DNA of 40,706 nt from Candidatus Woesearchaeota archaeon (GTDB taxonomy: Archaea; Nanobdellota; Nanobdellia; Woesearchaeales; GCA-2687795). Positions 1 through 5,891 of this stretch are shown here, piece after piece (positions within the stretch are counted from its first letter, which is position 1; every line of letters begins with the position of its first letter). The translations under genes and the position numbers were made by a program. The notes beneath the pieces were generated by a model, which worked only from the letters and a program-made list of their open reading frames with translations, was not told the DNA's origin and ran no database searches. Location of the stretch: NCBI GenBank assembly GCA_002687795.1, contig NZBG01000032.1, positions 1 through 40,706 of the forward strand. The letters run 5' to 3'.

Positions 1-414
1 CTGAAAGCAAAAGAGGTTATCAGCATAGAAGGAGTAGGCTCTGTTAATGTTGGAACTGAAAAACCAAGGGTATTTTATTATGCAAATATCCAAAAGAATG
101 TTAAGAAGTTTTCTAACATTGGAGTAAATCCATTAAAAGAAGGCATTATAATGGGTGTAACCGGCACTATTCTGGTGAGCATGGAAAAGATTCCCTTATC
201 CTGCATATTTGCTGAGACTCATACAGAGCTGCCTGACAGCAAAGCTGCTGCAAGAGTAATTGAAACACTAGACCAGTATCTTGGCCTAAAAGTTGATACT
301 AAGCCATTACTAAAACAGGCTGAAATGTTTGAGAGCAAGATAAAAGGCATATTATCCAAGAGCCAGGAAAGCAAGGATCTGCAGGAGAAGAAGAAGATGA
401 GTTATGTAGGATAA
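1..414 (+). CDS. PAC2-family protein (proteasome assembly chaperone-like), 3' part
   Basis: The frame is open from base 1 to the TAA at 412-414, so the start lies outside the window; the ATG at 151 is internal. The visible 137 residues contain a glycine-rich strand (EGIIMGVTGTIL), an ETHTELPDSKAAARVIE segment and a charged C-terminal helix with a lysine-rich tail. This is the C-terminal layout of archaeal PAC2-domain proteins (COG2047/COG1938 type), which resemble eukaryotic proteasome assembly chaperones. Family assignment rests on the D-S-K-A-A motif and overall pattern; the exact role in archaea is not settled. A 13-bp hairpin overlaps the stop codon and could end the transcript. Confidence 0.75.
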   Translation: MKAKEVISIEGVGSVNVGTEKPRVFYYANIQKNVKKFSNIGVNPLKEGIIMGVTGTILVSMEKIPLSCIFAETHTELPDSKAAARVIETLDQYLGLKVDTKPLLKQAEMFESKIKGILSKSQESKDLQEKKKMSYVG

Positions 415-439
415 ATGCAAATCGGGGATTTGCATTTAT
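411..439 (+). terminator. 13-bp perfect hairpin over the PAC2 stop codon
   Basis: ATAAATGCAAATC and its exact reverse complement are separated by a GGG loop, giving a 13-bp stem that includes the TAA stop. No long T-run follows on the + strand, so the terminator role is inferred from position only. It belongs to the class of short perfect hairpins seen throughout this window. Confidence 0.5.
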
Positions 440-459
440 TTCCTCCCCACTATCATAGA

Positions 460-725
460 ACTTCTCGCGTGTCCCACCCCTAACAACTGGTTTAGCACTC
501 GTATAACTATATGAATGGTGCTTAGAATATCTCCCAATTCGCACAACTACTAGAGGGCCCACCCCATCACGAGTATTGTTTACTCGCAGAACTGATAAGA
601 AGGTGTTGATGTTTTTCTTGAGTGTCCCTCCCCTAACAATAAGAGTCGCACTCGCACAATTAAGTAGAAAGTGCTTGATGTTGCCAACTAATTCTAAGAA
701 CTACTTAGTATCCCCAAGCCCCAGC
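460..725. repeat. Decayed tandem repeat, period 153 bp (85+68)
   Basis: Anchor motifs of the form CCCaCCCC or TCCCC recur at 473, 558, 626 and about 711, i.e. at +85, +68 and +85. Each is followed by an ACTCG-type block and an A-rich GAA..GTG(C/T)T block. The first and third sub-units align best (gtgtcccwcccctaaca), and so do the second and fourth, so the larger unit is about 153 bp (51 codons). The last unit runs into the 3' end of the hypothetical gene at 701-1315. On the minus strand this stretch stays open for about 130 codons beyond the TAG of that gene. Confidence 0.6.
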
Positions 726-1315
726 TCAGGCCATAATGTTCCCTTCTCTCCCTCTGGGAGATATACAGGTCTCTGTAGGTATGTTTTGATAGCTTCCTGG
801 AACCTGTAGGAATACCTGTAAAGCTCTAGCTTAAATGATTCAAGCTCTTTCTTGAAGATTCTCTTATGAAAAAGCTCATTAAAATTCTTTAAAAACGGAT
901 GGTCTCTCCAGCCGGTGCCGCATTCATGCTGCCAATCCATCTCCAGCCTTGACTCAACGATTATTTCCACTTCTCCCCAGTTTGTGTCAAACTTCTGCCC
1001 CTGGTGCATAACCTCTGTTTTCCTTAAATAAATAACCTTAAAATTTACATTAATTATATACCTATAATACTTATCAACCTCCTTCTTAATTCTCCACCAG
1101 ATCATTACCTCATCCCCCTTCTTTGGCTTTTCCCTGTTTAGGTAATAAGTCTCAGGGAAATCTACGCTGGACCTGCTGACAAGGCCTTCTTCAACAAGCC
1201 AATGGTACATCATCCTATAGAGAAGCTTGAGGTGAAAGTAATCCCTATGCTTAATCCTGAATCTTGCTGCTGGCAAGAATATCCTATCAGAGAAAGTATG
1301 TTTTAAATCAACCAT
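701..1315 (-). CDS. Conserved-looking hypothetical protein, 204 aa
   Basis: The 204-aa protein is rich in aromatic and charged residues (e.g. DYFHLKLLYRMMYHWLVEEG, WRIKKEVDKYYRYIINVNFKV), with a WGEVEI..SRLEMDWQHECGTGWRDHP segment. It has no signal peptide or membrane span. Codon use matches its neighbours, so I believe it is real, but I cannot name a function. The ATG at 1315 is the first start after upstream stops. The TAG at 701-703 lies inside the last unit of a 153-bp tandem repeat, and the same frame remains open to position 299 apart from that TAG. The C-terminus may therefore have been remodelled by the repeat. Confidence 0.75.
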   Translation of the reverse strand: MVDLKHTFSDRIFLPAARFRIKHRDYFHLKLLYRMMYHWLVEEGLVSRSSVDFPETYYLNREKPKKGDEVMIWWRIKKEVDKYYRYIINVNFKVIYLRKTEVMHQGQKFDTNWGEVEIIVESRLEMDWQHECGTGWRDHPFLKNFNELFHKRIFKKELESFKLELYRYSYRFQEAIKTYLQRPVYLPEGEKGTLWPELGLGDTK

Positions 1316-1389
1316 AGGATTTTATTGTTCTTGAAATTATTTAAATCTTTCTTTATGCTTTGCAATCCAGTCCAGGTTCTATTGAGAGC

Positions 1390-1474
1390 ACATAGTAAGA
1401 TTTGAGGATTACATAATAAGGTTTTCTTCTTGTTTTGTCAAAAACTTTATATACTATATGACTACATAATAAGA
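1390..1474 (+). promoter_or_regulatory. Three direct repeats ACATARTAAGR (candidate operator) around a TATA box
   Basis: Near-identical 11-mers sit at 1390-1400 (ACATAGTAAGA), 1411-1421 (ACATAATAAGG) and 1464-1474 (ACATAATAAGA). A TATA-like TTTATATA lies at 1446-1453, about 30 nt before the TTG start at 1479. The last repeat covers the expected transcription start and the other two lie upstream of TATA. Since the next gene encodes a tandem-HTH protein, self-regulation through these sites is a reasonable inference. Confidence 0.5.
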
Positions 1475-1478
1475 TATT

Positions 1479-1994
1479 TTGTCCCAAAAAGAGGAAAAAA
1501 GGCTGCAAATAGAGAAATCTTTCTTAGTTCAGAATAGAGACATCCTTTTGTCAATTCTAAAATCACTTTCTCCTGAAGAAAAAAAAGAGATTATATCTTC
1601 ACTAAAAGAGCAGGTAAAAGAGGAATTCACTGTGCCTATATCTGTTTTCAGGAACAATAAGCTCAGTTGCCTTGAAACAATCGTGAAATACCTAAAGGAG
1701 AACTATGATCTTAAATTAATCAAAATATCAAAGCTTCTTAACAGGAACAGCAAGACAATCTGGGCAACCTATAACAAGGCGGCAAAGAAATTAGCTAAAA
1801 GATTCATTGCTAAGGAAGAAAATATTTCTATTCCTCTATCAATCTTCAAAAGTAGGAAATACAGCGTTCTGGAATCAGTTGTTGGCTATCTCAAGGAAGA
1901 GCATGAGCTCTCTTATCACCAAATCTCAGAATTACTGAACAGGTCTTACAGAACTATTGCCACAGTTTATAGAAGATACAGGTTAAAGAAATGA
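1479..1994 (+). CDS. Tandem helix-turn-helix DNA-binding protein
   Basis: The protein has 171 aa. After a short helical N-terminus (SLSPEEKKEIISSLKEQ), two homologous modules of about 55 aa follow, at roughly residues 50-103 and 117-171. Each has the pattern (V/I)P(I/L)S(I/V)F followed by LE..V.YLKE...L....IS.LLNR....I...Y. The LLNRN(S)KTIW and LLNRSYRTIA parts look like recognition helices of a sigma-70 region-4-like HTH. The likely role is transcription regulation. The start is TTG, just downstream of a TATA box and overlapping the third 11-bp repeat, so the mRNA is probably leaderless. The stop overlaps the next gene by 4 bp (ATGA), so it is co-translated with the membrane protein downstream. 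Confidence 0.8.
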   Translation: MSQKEEKRLQIEKSFLVQNRDILLSILKSLSPEEKKEIISSLKEQVKEEFTVPISVFRNNKLSCLETIVKYLKENYDLKLIKISKLLNRNSKTIWATYNKAAKKLAKRFIAKEENISIPLSIFKSRKYSVLESVVGYLKEEHELSYHQISELLNRSYRTIATVYRRYRLKK

Positions 1995-3244
1995 AAAACA
2001 AGAACAGATTAGGAATTGGAATGCTCTTGTCAATATTAGTATTATTGATATTTATACCTTTAATCACGTCTTTCTCCGGAAATAACTCAGGGTATAGCAT
2101 ACCTATTGGTTATGAAGGCATAGGAACTGGCGTAGGAGAGAGTATAGGAGGGGTTTCTGTGCCTATAAAGAAGTTTAATGTTGACAGGGATTTACTGAGG
2201 GCTGAATTAAAACAAGGAGAAACAAAAAAAGATAGTCTTGTTATAACCAATGAAGGGGAAACTATTCTGGCATTTAGTATAAATGTAATTGGCTTAGAAG
2301 ATATGATTCTTGTTATGGAGAATGATTTTGTATTGCTGCCTGGGGAGTCTAAAGAAATAACGGTATATCTCTCAGCCAGCGAGAACCAGCCTATAAAGCT
2401 ATACACAGGCAAGCTGCTGGTTACAGCAAACTATGAGATGAAATTGATTGCTGTTATTCTGGATGTCACAAAGAAAAAGCCATTGTTTGATATCAACGCC
2501 AAGGTCCATAATGTCACAAAGAAGGTGCTGAAAGGAGAGGATGTTGAGGCTGATATCACTATGATAAATGTAGGAGATTTCAAAGAGATTGATGTTACAT
2601 TGCATTATGCTGTCCGGGATCTTGATGGAAATACAATCAATTTCAGGGAAGAGACAATGGCTGTAAAAGAGAAATTGTCAATCGCAAGAAGGCTAAGGCT
2701 TCCGGAAGATATTGATTATGGCACATACCTGTTCTATGCTGAGGTCAGGTATGGCAAAGAGAAGGCAATGAGCACTGATGTGTTCGAGGTTGTTGAGGTA
2801 AAGCCTGTTGTGGAAGTAAGGAGGTTTGCAAGAATATTAGACTTTAGAAACTATATCCTGATCATGCTGCTGACCATAATATGCATATTGCTGGGAACAA
2901 TAGCCTATAAATCATCCAGGATATTCATGTTCAGGTTTAGGTATAATGAGTTAAAAAGGGAGACAGCTTCATTAAGCGAAAGGAAGCTTGAGATCAAAAG
3001 GAAGTTCAGGCAGCTAAGGAGCGTTGAAGAAGGAATAAATATAGAGAGGTTCAATACTTTGCTATTAAACATAATTTCGAATGTTAAGGAGAACAGGGTG
3101 GATGAGGAAACCATCAGCAGGTATAATAAACTGGTTGATATCTATAACAAGATAAGGCCCAGCAAGATCAGGAGGAAGGATAAGCTTGAATTGTATAGAA
3201 GAGTTGTGTGGATAAGAAAATATTTGATGAGGTATATAGAATGA
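1991..3244 (+). CDS. Secreted/membrane protein with Ig-like domains and a cytoplasmic helical tail
   Basis: The 417-aa protein has an N-terminal hydrophobic signal segment (residues ~8-28) and an outer region of about 255 aa with beta-sandwich repeats of the NEW3/CARDB kind (ELKQGETKKDSLVITNEGE; LLPGESKEITVYLSA; INVGDFKEIDVTL). One membrane span follows (YILIMLLTIICILLGTIAY, ~286-305), then about 110 residues of charged helices inside the cell. The helical tail (YNKLVDIYNKI..KDKLELYRRVVWIRKYL) resembles the middle of the 357-aa protein at the right edge of the window. It is translationally coupled to the HTH gene upstream and the TOPRIM gene downstream. Similar archaeal proteins often accompany pili or surface structures; the exact role is unknown. 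Confidence 0.75.
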   Translation: MKNKNRLGIGMLLSILVLLIFIPLITSFSGNNSGYSIPIGYEGIGTGVGESIGGVSVPIKKFNVDRDLLRAELKQGETKKDSLVITNEGETILAFSINVIGLEDMILVMENDFVLLPGESKEITVYLSASENQPIKLYTGKLLVTANYEMKLIAVILDVTKKKPLFDINAKVHNVTKKVLKGEDVEADITMINVGDFKEIDVTLHYAVRDLDGNTINFREETMAVKEKLSIARRLRLPEDIDYGTYLFYAEVRYGKEKAMSTDVFEVVEVKPVVEVRRFARILDFRNYILIMLLTIICILLGTIAYKSSRIFMFRFRYNELKRETASLSERKLEIKRKFRQLRSVEEGINIERFNTLLLNIISNVKENRVDEETISRYNKLVDIYNKIRPSKIRRKDKLELYRRVVWIRKYLMRYIE

Positions 3245-3594
3245 ATGAAAAACAGCTTCAGCTTTTGGAATGGGTTGGTAAGCTTAAAAACACTGATAAG
3301 CTTATCGTTGTAGAGGGCGTTAAGGATAAAAGAGCTTTGGAGAAGTTCGGGATTGAGGATATTATAACCCTCAAGAAAGCAATCTATAAAACAGCCGAGG
3401 ATATAGCAAAGCAGGAGAAAGATTGCATAATACTTACCGATTTAGATAGGGAAGGCAAGAAACTGTATAAAGAGCTAAGCACAAAGCTGCAAGACCTTGG
3501 AGTCAAGGTTGATAAAAGCTTCAGGGAGTTTCTGTTTAGGAAAACAAAGTTAAGGCAAATAGAGGGTTTGAGGAAGTATTTGGAGAAGCTATAA
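3241..3594 (+). CDS. TOPRIM-domain protein (RNase M5/primase-like)
   Basis: The protein has 117 aa from the ATG at 3241, which overlaps the upstream TGA as ATGA. The ORF track starts earlier, at a GTG (3208), but the coupled ATG is preferred. It shows the two TOPRIM hallmarks: a glutamate in IVVEGVKDKRAL and an acidic pair in IILTDLDREGKKL. Small stand-alone TOPRIM proteins of this type are related to ribonuclease M5 and may cut or bind structured RNA. The substrate is unknown. It is the third gene of the operon that starts at 1479, and a structured intergenic region follows directly. Confidence 0.8.
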   Translation: MNEKQLQLLEWVGKLKNTDKLIVVEGVKDKRALEKFGIEDIITLKKAIYKTAEDIAKQEKDCIILTDLDREGKKLYKELSTKLQDLGVKVDKSFREFLFRKTKLRQIEGLRKYLEKL

Positions 3595-3598
3595 CATG

Positions 3599-3621
3599 TC
3601 AGAAAAGCAGAGCTTTTCTGA
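3599..3621 (+). terminator. 10-bp perfect hairpin after the TOPRIM gene
   Basis: TCAGAAAAGC and its exact complement enclose the 3-nt loop AGA. It starts 4 nt after the TOPRIM stop codon. Transcript end or mRNA 3' stabiliser is inferred from position. It has the same design (perfect stem, 3-nt loop) as others in this window. Confidence 0.45.
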
Positions 3622-3628
3622 GCATACC

Positions 3629-3680
3629 AGAGTCGGTGCCGTATCCCCTATCTAAAGGCAGGAGTTTTGGCGCCGACTCT
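3629..3680 (+). ncRNA. Stable stem-loop, possible structured RNA
   Basis: AGAGTCGGTGCC at 3629-3640 pairs with GGCGCCGACTCT at 3669-3680: a 12-bp GC-rich stem with one G-U pair and a 28-nt loop. It sits between the TOPRIM gene and the htpX promoter. I do not recognise an RNA family. It may be a 3' UTR element or a small RNA. Confidence 0.35.
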
Positions 3681-3692
3681 TAGTACAAAAAG

Positions 3693-3702
3693 TTATATAA
3701 AT
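3693..3702 (+). promoter_or_regulatory. TATA box of htpX
   Basis: TTATATAAAT lies about 25-30 nt before the htpX ATG at 3725. This is the usual archaeal spacing from TATA to transcription start and implies a leaderless or nearly leaderless mRNA. Confidence 0.55.
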
Positions 3703-3724
3703 AAAGGCTGTTTATTGAGCTATT

Positions 3725-4576
3725 ATGATTAAAAACCAATTAAAGACTGTTGTGCTTTTAGGGTTATTGACAGGTGTTTTGCTCTGGGTTGGCAACCTTA
3801 TGGGCGGGATGCGGGGCTTAACCTTTGCATTATTTTTCGCTATATTGCTCAACTTTGGCTCATACTGGTTTTCTGATAAGATAGTGCTAAGGATGTATAG
3901 GGCTAAGGAGGTCAATGAGGAGAGCGCTCACAGACTATTTAAATTAGTTAAAGAGGTTTCTCATCTTGCTAATATTCCTATGCCTAAGGTTTATATTATT
4001 CCTACAGATAATTCAAATGCCTTTGCTACAGGCAGGGATCCTAAGCATGCAGCTGTGGCATGCACTGCTGGAATACTGAAGCTTATGAATGATGAGGAGC
4101 TTAAGGGTGTTATTGCACATGAAGTTTCACATATCAAGAACAGGGATACTTTAATCCAGGCAGTTGCTGCAACCATTACAGGCGTTATAGCCTATGTTGC
4201 TATGATAGCCAGATGGGGAGCTATTTTTGGCGGCTTTGGAGGAAGGGATAGGAGAGGAGGATCTGGTTTAGAGCTTCTTATGCTTGCGATTGTTACTCCA
4301 ATCATTGCTGCTATTATACAGCTTGCTATTTCAAGGAGCAGGGAGTATATTGCTGATGAAAGCGCTGCTAAGACGCTGCATAATTCTTATGGATTAGCTG
4401 ATGCGCTTGAGAAGTTAGAGCATGATGCAGCAAGGCATCCTATGAGGTTTGGAAGCCCTTCAACTGCGCATTTGTTTATTGCGAATCCTTTTAGCGGGAG
4501 AGGAATGATGAAGCTGCTTTCTACGCATCCTCCACTTCAGGAGAGGGTTAAGAAGCTGAGAGGGATGAGGGTTTAA
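3725..4576 (+). CDS. htpX: HtpX-type membrane zinc metalloprotease (M48)
   Basis: The 283-aa protein degrades damaged membrane proteins at the cytoplasmic membrane in the families where it has been studied. Two N-terminal membrane spans (about 9-25 and 32-50) are followed by the protease domain with HEVSH at 132-136 (two zinc-binding His and the catalytic Glu). The third ligand is in SRSREYIADE near residue 207. NAFATGRDPKHAAVACTAGIL and the C-terminal THPPLQERVKKL are family signatures, and the length is typical. Two further hydrophobic segments (~148-165, 183-200) flank a glycine-rich linker. A TATA box lies just upstream. It converges with the NFACT gene, leaving 4 bp between stop codons. 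Confidence 0.95.
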   Translation: MIKNQLKTVVLLGLLTGVLLWVGNLMGGMRGLTFALFFAILLNFGSYWFSDKIVLRMYRAKEVNEESAHRLFKLVKEVSHLANIPMPKVYIIPTDNSNAFATGRDPKHAAVACTAGILKLMNDEELKGVIAHEVSHIKNRDTLIQAVAATITGVIAYVAMIARWGAIFGGFGGRDRRGGSGLELLMLAIVTPIIAAIIQLAISRSREYIADESAAKTLHNSYGLADALEKLEHDAARHPMRFGSPSTAHLFIANPFSGRGMMKLLSTHPPLQERVKKLRGMRV

Positions 4577-4580
4577 TCTA

Positions 4581-5615
4581 TTATTTTATATCTAAGACTA
4601 TCTTCTTATCCTTAGCATTAACCTCTTTCACAATCTTATGCCATTTCAGCTTCTCCTTGATTTCATCCCAGCTGTACTTTTCTTTTGCTTTATTGATATC
4701 CTTGATAATGCTTTCAATCAACTGGTATTTAGAATAAATCAGTTCTGCCTTTTTCCTTGATTCCTGTTCATTCTTTTTCAGCTCCTTAATCTTATCTTCC
4801 TGTGTTTGCAGGATAGCGCTTAGCTTGTCTTTCTGTTTTTGGAACCTTAGTTCTTCAGGGCTTTTGGTTTCTGTTTTGTTGGAGGATTCTATTAAGTTGC
4901 TAAAGGTTTTGAATCCTTTTAAGTCTGGTGTTCTGGTTTTTATGGTTTTGAATGCTGAGAATAATGTGCTGGTTTCTTTTTCTTCCAGGAGTGAGGGCTT
5001 TTTGTTTTTGTCAATGTTTGTTAGAGTACATACTTCTTCAGAATAACTTCCACCTAACCCAATCTCTGTGGCTAAAAAAGTAACCAGCTTGTCTTTCTTT
5101 GTTTTCTTTAAGATTCCAGCCAATTCATTCTCCTTTATCTCAAGGAAATTATATTCTTTTTCAGGATATTTGTATGTTATTCCCTTTTTTATTTCTCTCT
5201 GGCTCCACTTCTGCTGCTCTAACTGGCTGATGATTGTGTAGTTTTCATCGCAGAGGATTATGTTTCCTTTGCTGAAGAGTTCGATGATAAGGATATGGCT
5301 GGTTTCTTTTTCTAGGTGGAACTCAATAATTCTTTCAAAGTTTTTCTGGATTATTTTCCGGATTCTGCAGTTGTTAAGATGCTTTCTCAGGAAAATGGAA
5401 AAGTTAGAGGGCTTTTCAACAGCCTCCTTTTTATCAGCCAGGAATATGAAAGAAGGCAGAATTACCTTAAGATAGCTTTTTCCTTTATTTGGCGTATGAA
5501 GCTGTATATAGAGCTCTTTCTTTGAAGGCTGGTAGATATTGTTTATTTTTGAACCTATTAATATCTTAAGTTCCTTTAGCAGATAATATATGTCCAATGC
5601 TGTGAGTTGGTTCAT
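4581..5615 (-). CDS. NFACT-family protein lacking the NFACT-R domain (RqcH-like, truncated)
   Basis: The 344-aa protein starts like archaeal RqcH/NEMF homologues: MNQLTALDIYYLLKELKILIGSKINNIYQ, then the NFACT-N domain (LHTPNKGKSYLKVILPSFIFL; NFSIFLRKHLNNCRIRKI; FERIIEFHLE; LIIELFSKGNIILCD). A middle region with GLGGSYSEE and a coiled coil (KQKDKLSAILQTQEDKIKELKKNEQE) follows. Family members of about 600-650 aa then continue into NFACT-R (DUF814). Here the frame stops at ...KDKKIVLDIK, exactly where that domain would begin, next to htpX. In ribosome quality control NFACT-R contributes to tRNA and tail function. This protein either acts with a separately encoded NFACT-R or has lost that activity. 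No NFACT-R is seen in the window. Confidence 0.85.
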   Translation of the reverse strand: MNQLTALDIYYLLKELKILIGSKINNIYQPSKKELYIQLHTPNKGKSYLKVILPSFIFLADKKEAVEKPSNFSIFLRKHLNNCRIRKIIQKNFERIIEFHLEKETSHILIIELFSKGNIILCDENYTIISQLEQQKWSQREIKKGITYKYPEKEYNFLEIKENELAGILKKTKKDKLVTFLATEIGLGGSYSEEVCTLTNIDKNKKPSLLEEKETSTLFSAFKTIKTRTPDLKGFKTFSNLIESSNKTETKSPEELRFQKQKDKLSAILQTQEDKIKELKKNEQESRKKAELIYSKYQLIESIIKDINKAKEKYSWDEIKEKLKWHKIVKEVNAKDKKIVLDIK

Positions 5616-5693
5616 AAGCTATTCTAATCTTCTATAAGTTTAAAAAATTATCTTAAATATATGAAATATTAGAATTAAATGCGAGAGCCGGGA

Positions 5694-5724
5694 CTTTCAA
5701 ACCTGAGGATGTTCCTCAATAATA
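5694..5724 (-). other. tRNA-Gly intron 2 (T-loop, position 59/60)
   Basis: The 31-nt insert lies in the T loop. TTCA pairs with TGAA directly inside the T stem; a 3-nt bulge AGT lies on the 3' side and AAT on the 5' side. The inner stem TGAGG/CCTCA is capped by AACAT. Removal restores a 7-nt T loop. The inner helix is separated from the bulge, so this is a relaxed BHB. Confidence 0.8.
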
Positions 5725-5745
5725 TTTGAACCCGGGTCTCAACGT

Positions 5746-5788
5746 GTTTGCATAGCAAACATTCCGAAAACCTATGGTTTTCCGCTAT
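5746..5788 (-). other. tRNA-Gly intron 1 (position 37/38)
   Basis: The 43-nt intron has a BHB: outer anticodon stem CGACG/CGTTG, 4-bp helix TTGC/GCAA, 3-nt bulges CAA and ACA, and an inner TAGC/GCTA stem. It also contains two perfect mini-hairpins (GTTTGC/GCAAAC, and GAAAACC/GGTTTTC on 3-nt loops). Confidence 0.85.
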
Positions 5789-5891
5789 TGGCAACGTCGA
5801 ATACTAGGCCACTATACTACTCTCGCATAAGGCTATAGAATTCTGTTTTGTTAATAAAGATTTCGGATAAATCCAGATTTTCCTATGCCTA

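Larger units (their letters stand above)
5680..5826 (-). tRNA. tRNA-Gly(GCC) with two introns
   Basis: The acceptor stem is GCGAGAG/CTCTCGC with A73; no CCA is encoded. The D stem is GTAT/GTAT (G-U pairs), the anticodon stem CGACG/CGTTG, and the T stem CCGGG/CCCGG. After removing two inserts the molecule is 73 nt, with anticodon loop TTGCCAA (anticodon GCC) and T loop TTCAAAT. Exons are 5826-5789, 5745-5725 and 5693-5680. Intron 1 (43 nt) sits at the canonical 37/38 position with a bulge-helix-bulge made of TTGC/GCAA. Intron 2 (31 nt) interrupts the T loop at 59/60. A TATA-like CTTTATTAAC lies upstream. A splicing endonuclease gene (endA) is present at 26032. Confidence 0.9.

Noticed and set aside
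299-562. Minus-strand ORF of 87 aa as a separate gene
   Set aside because: It lies largely over the PAC2 gene's antisense and the decayed repeat, with low-complexity serine runs and no ribosome site. It is better seen as repeat sequence.
3629-3640. Resemblance of GAGTCGGTGC to the 3' hairpin of a well-known Cas9 tracrRNA
   Set aside because: Only 10 bases match. There is no Cas gene, repeat array or anti-repeat, and the stem is explained by its own 12-bp partner downstream.
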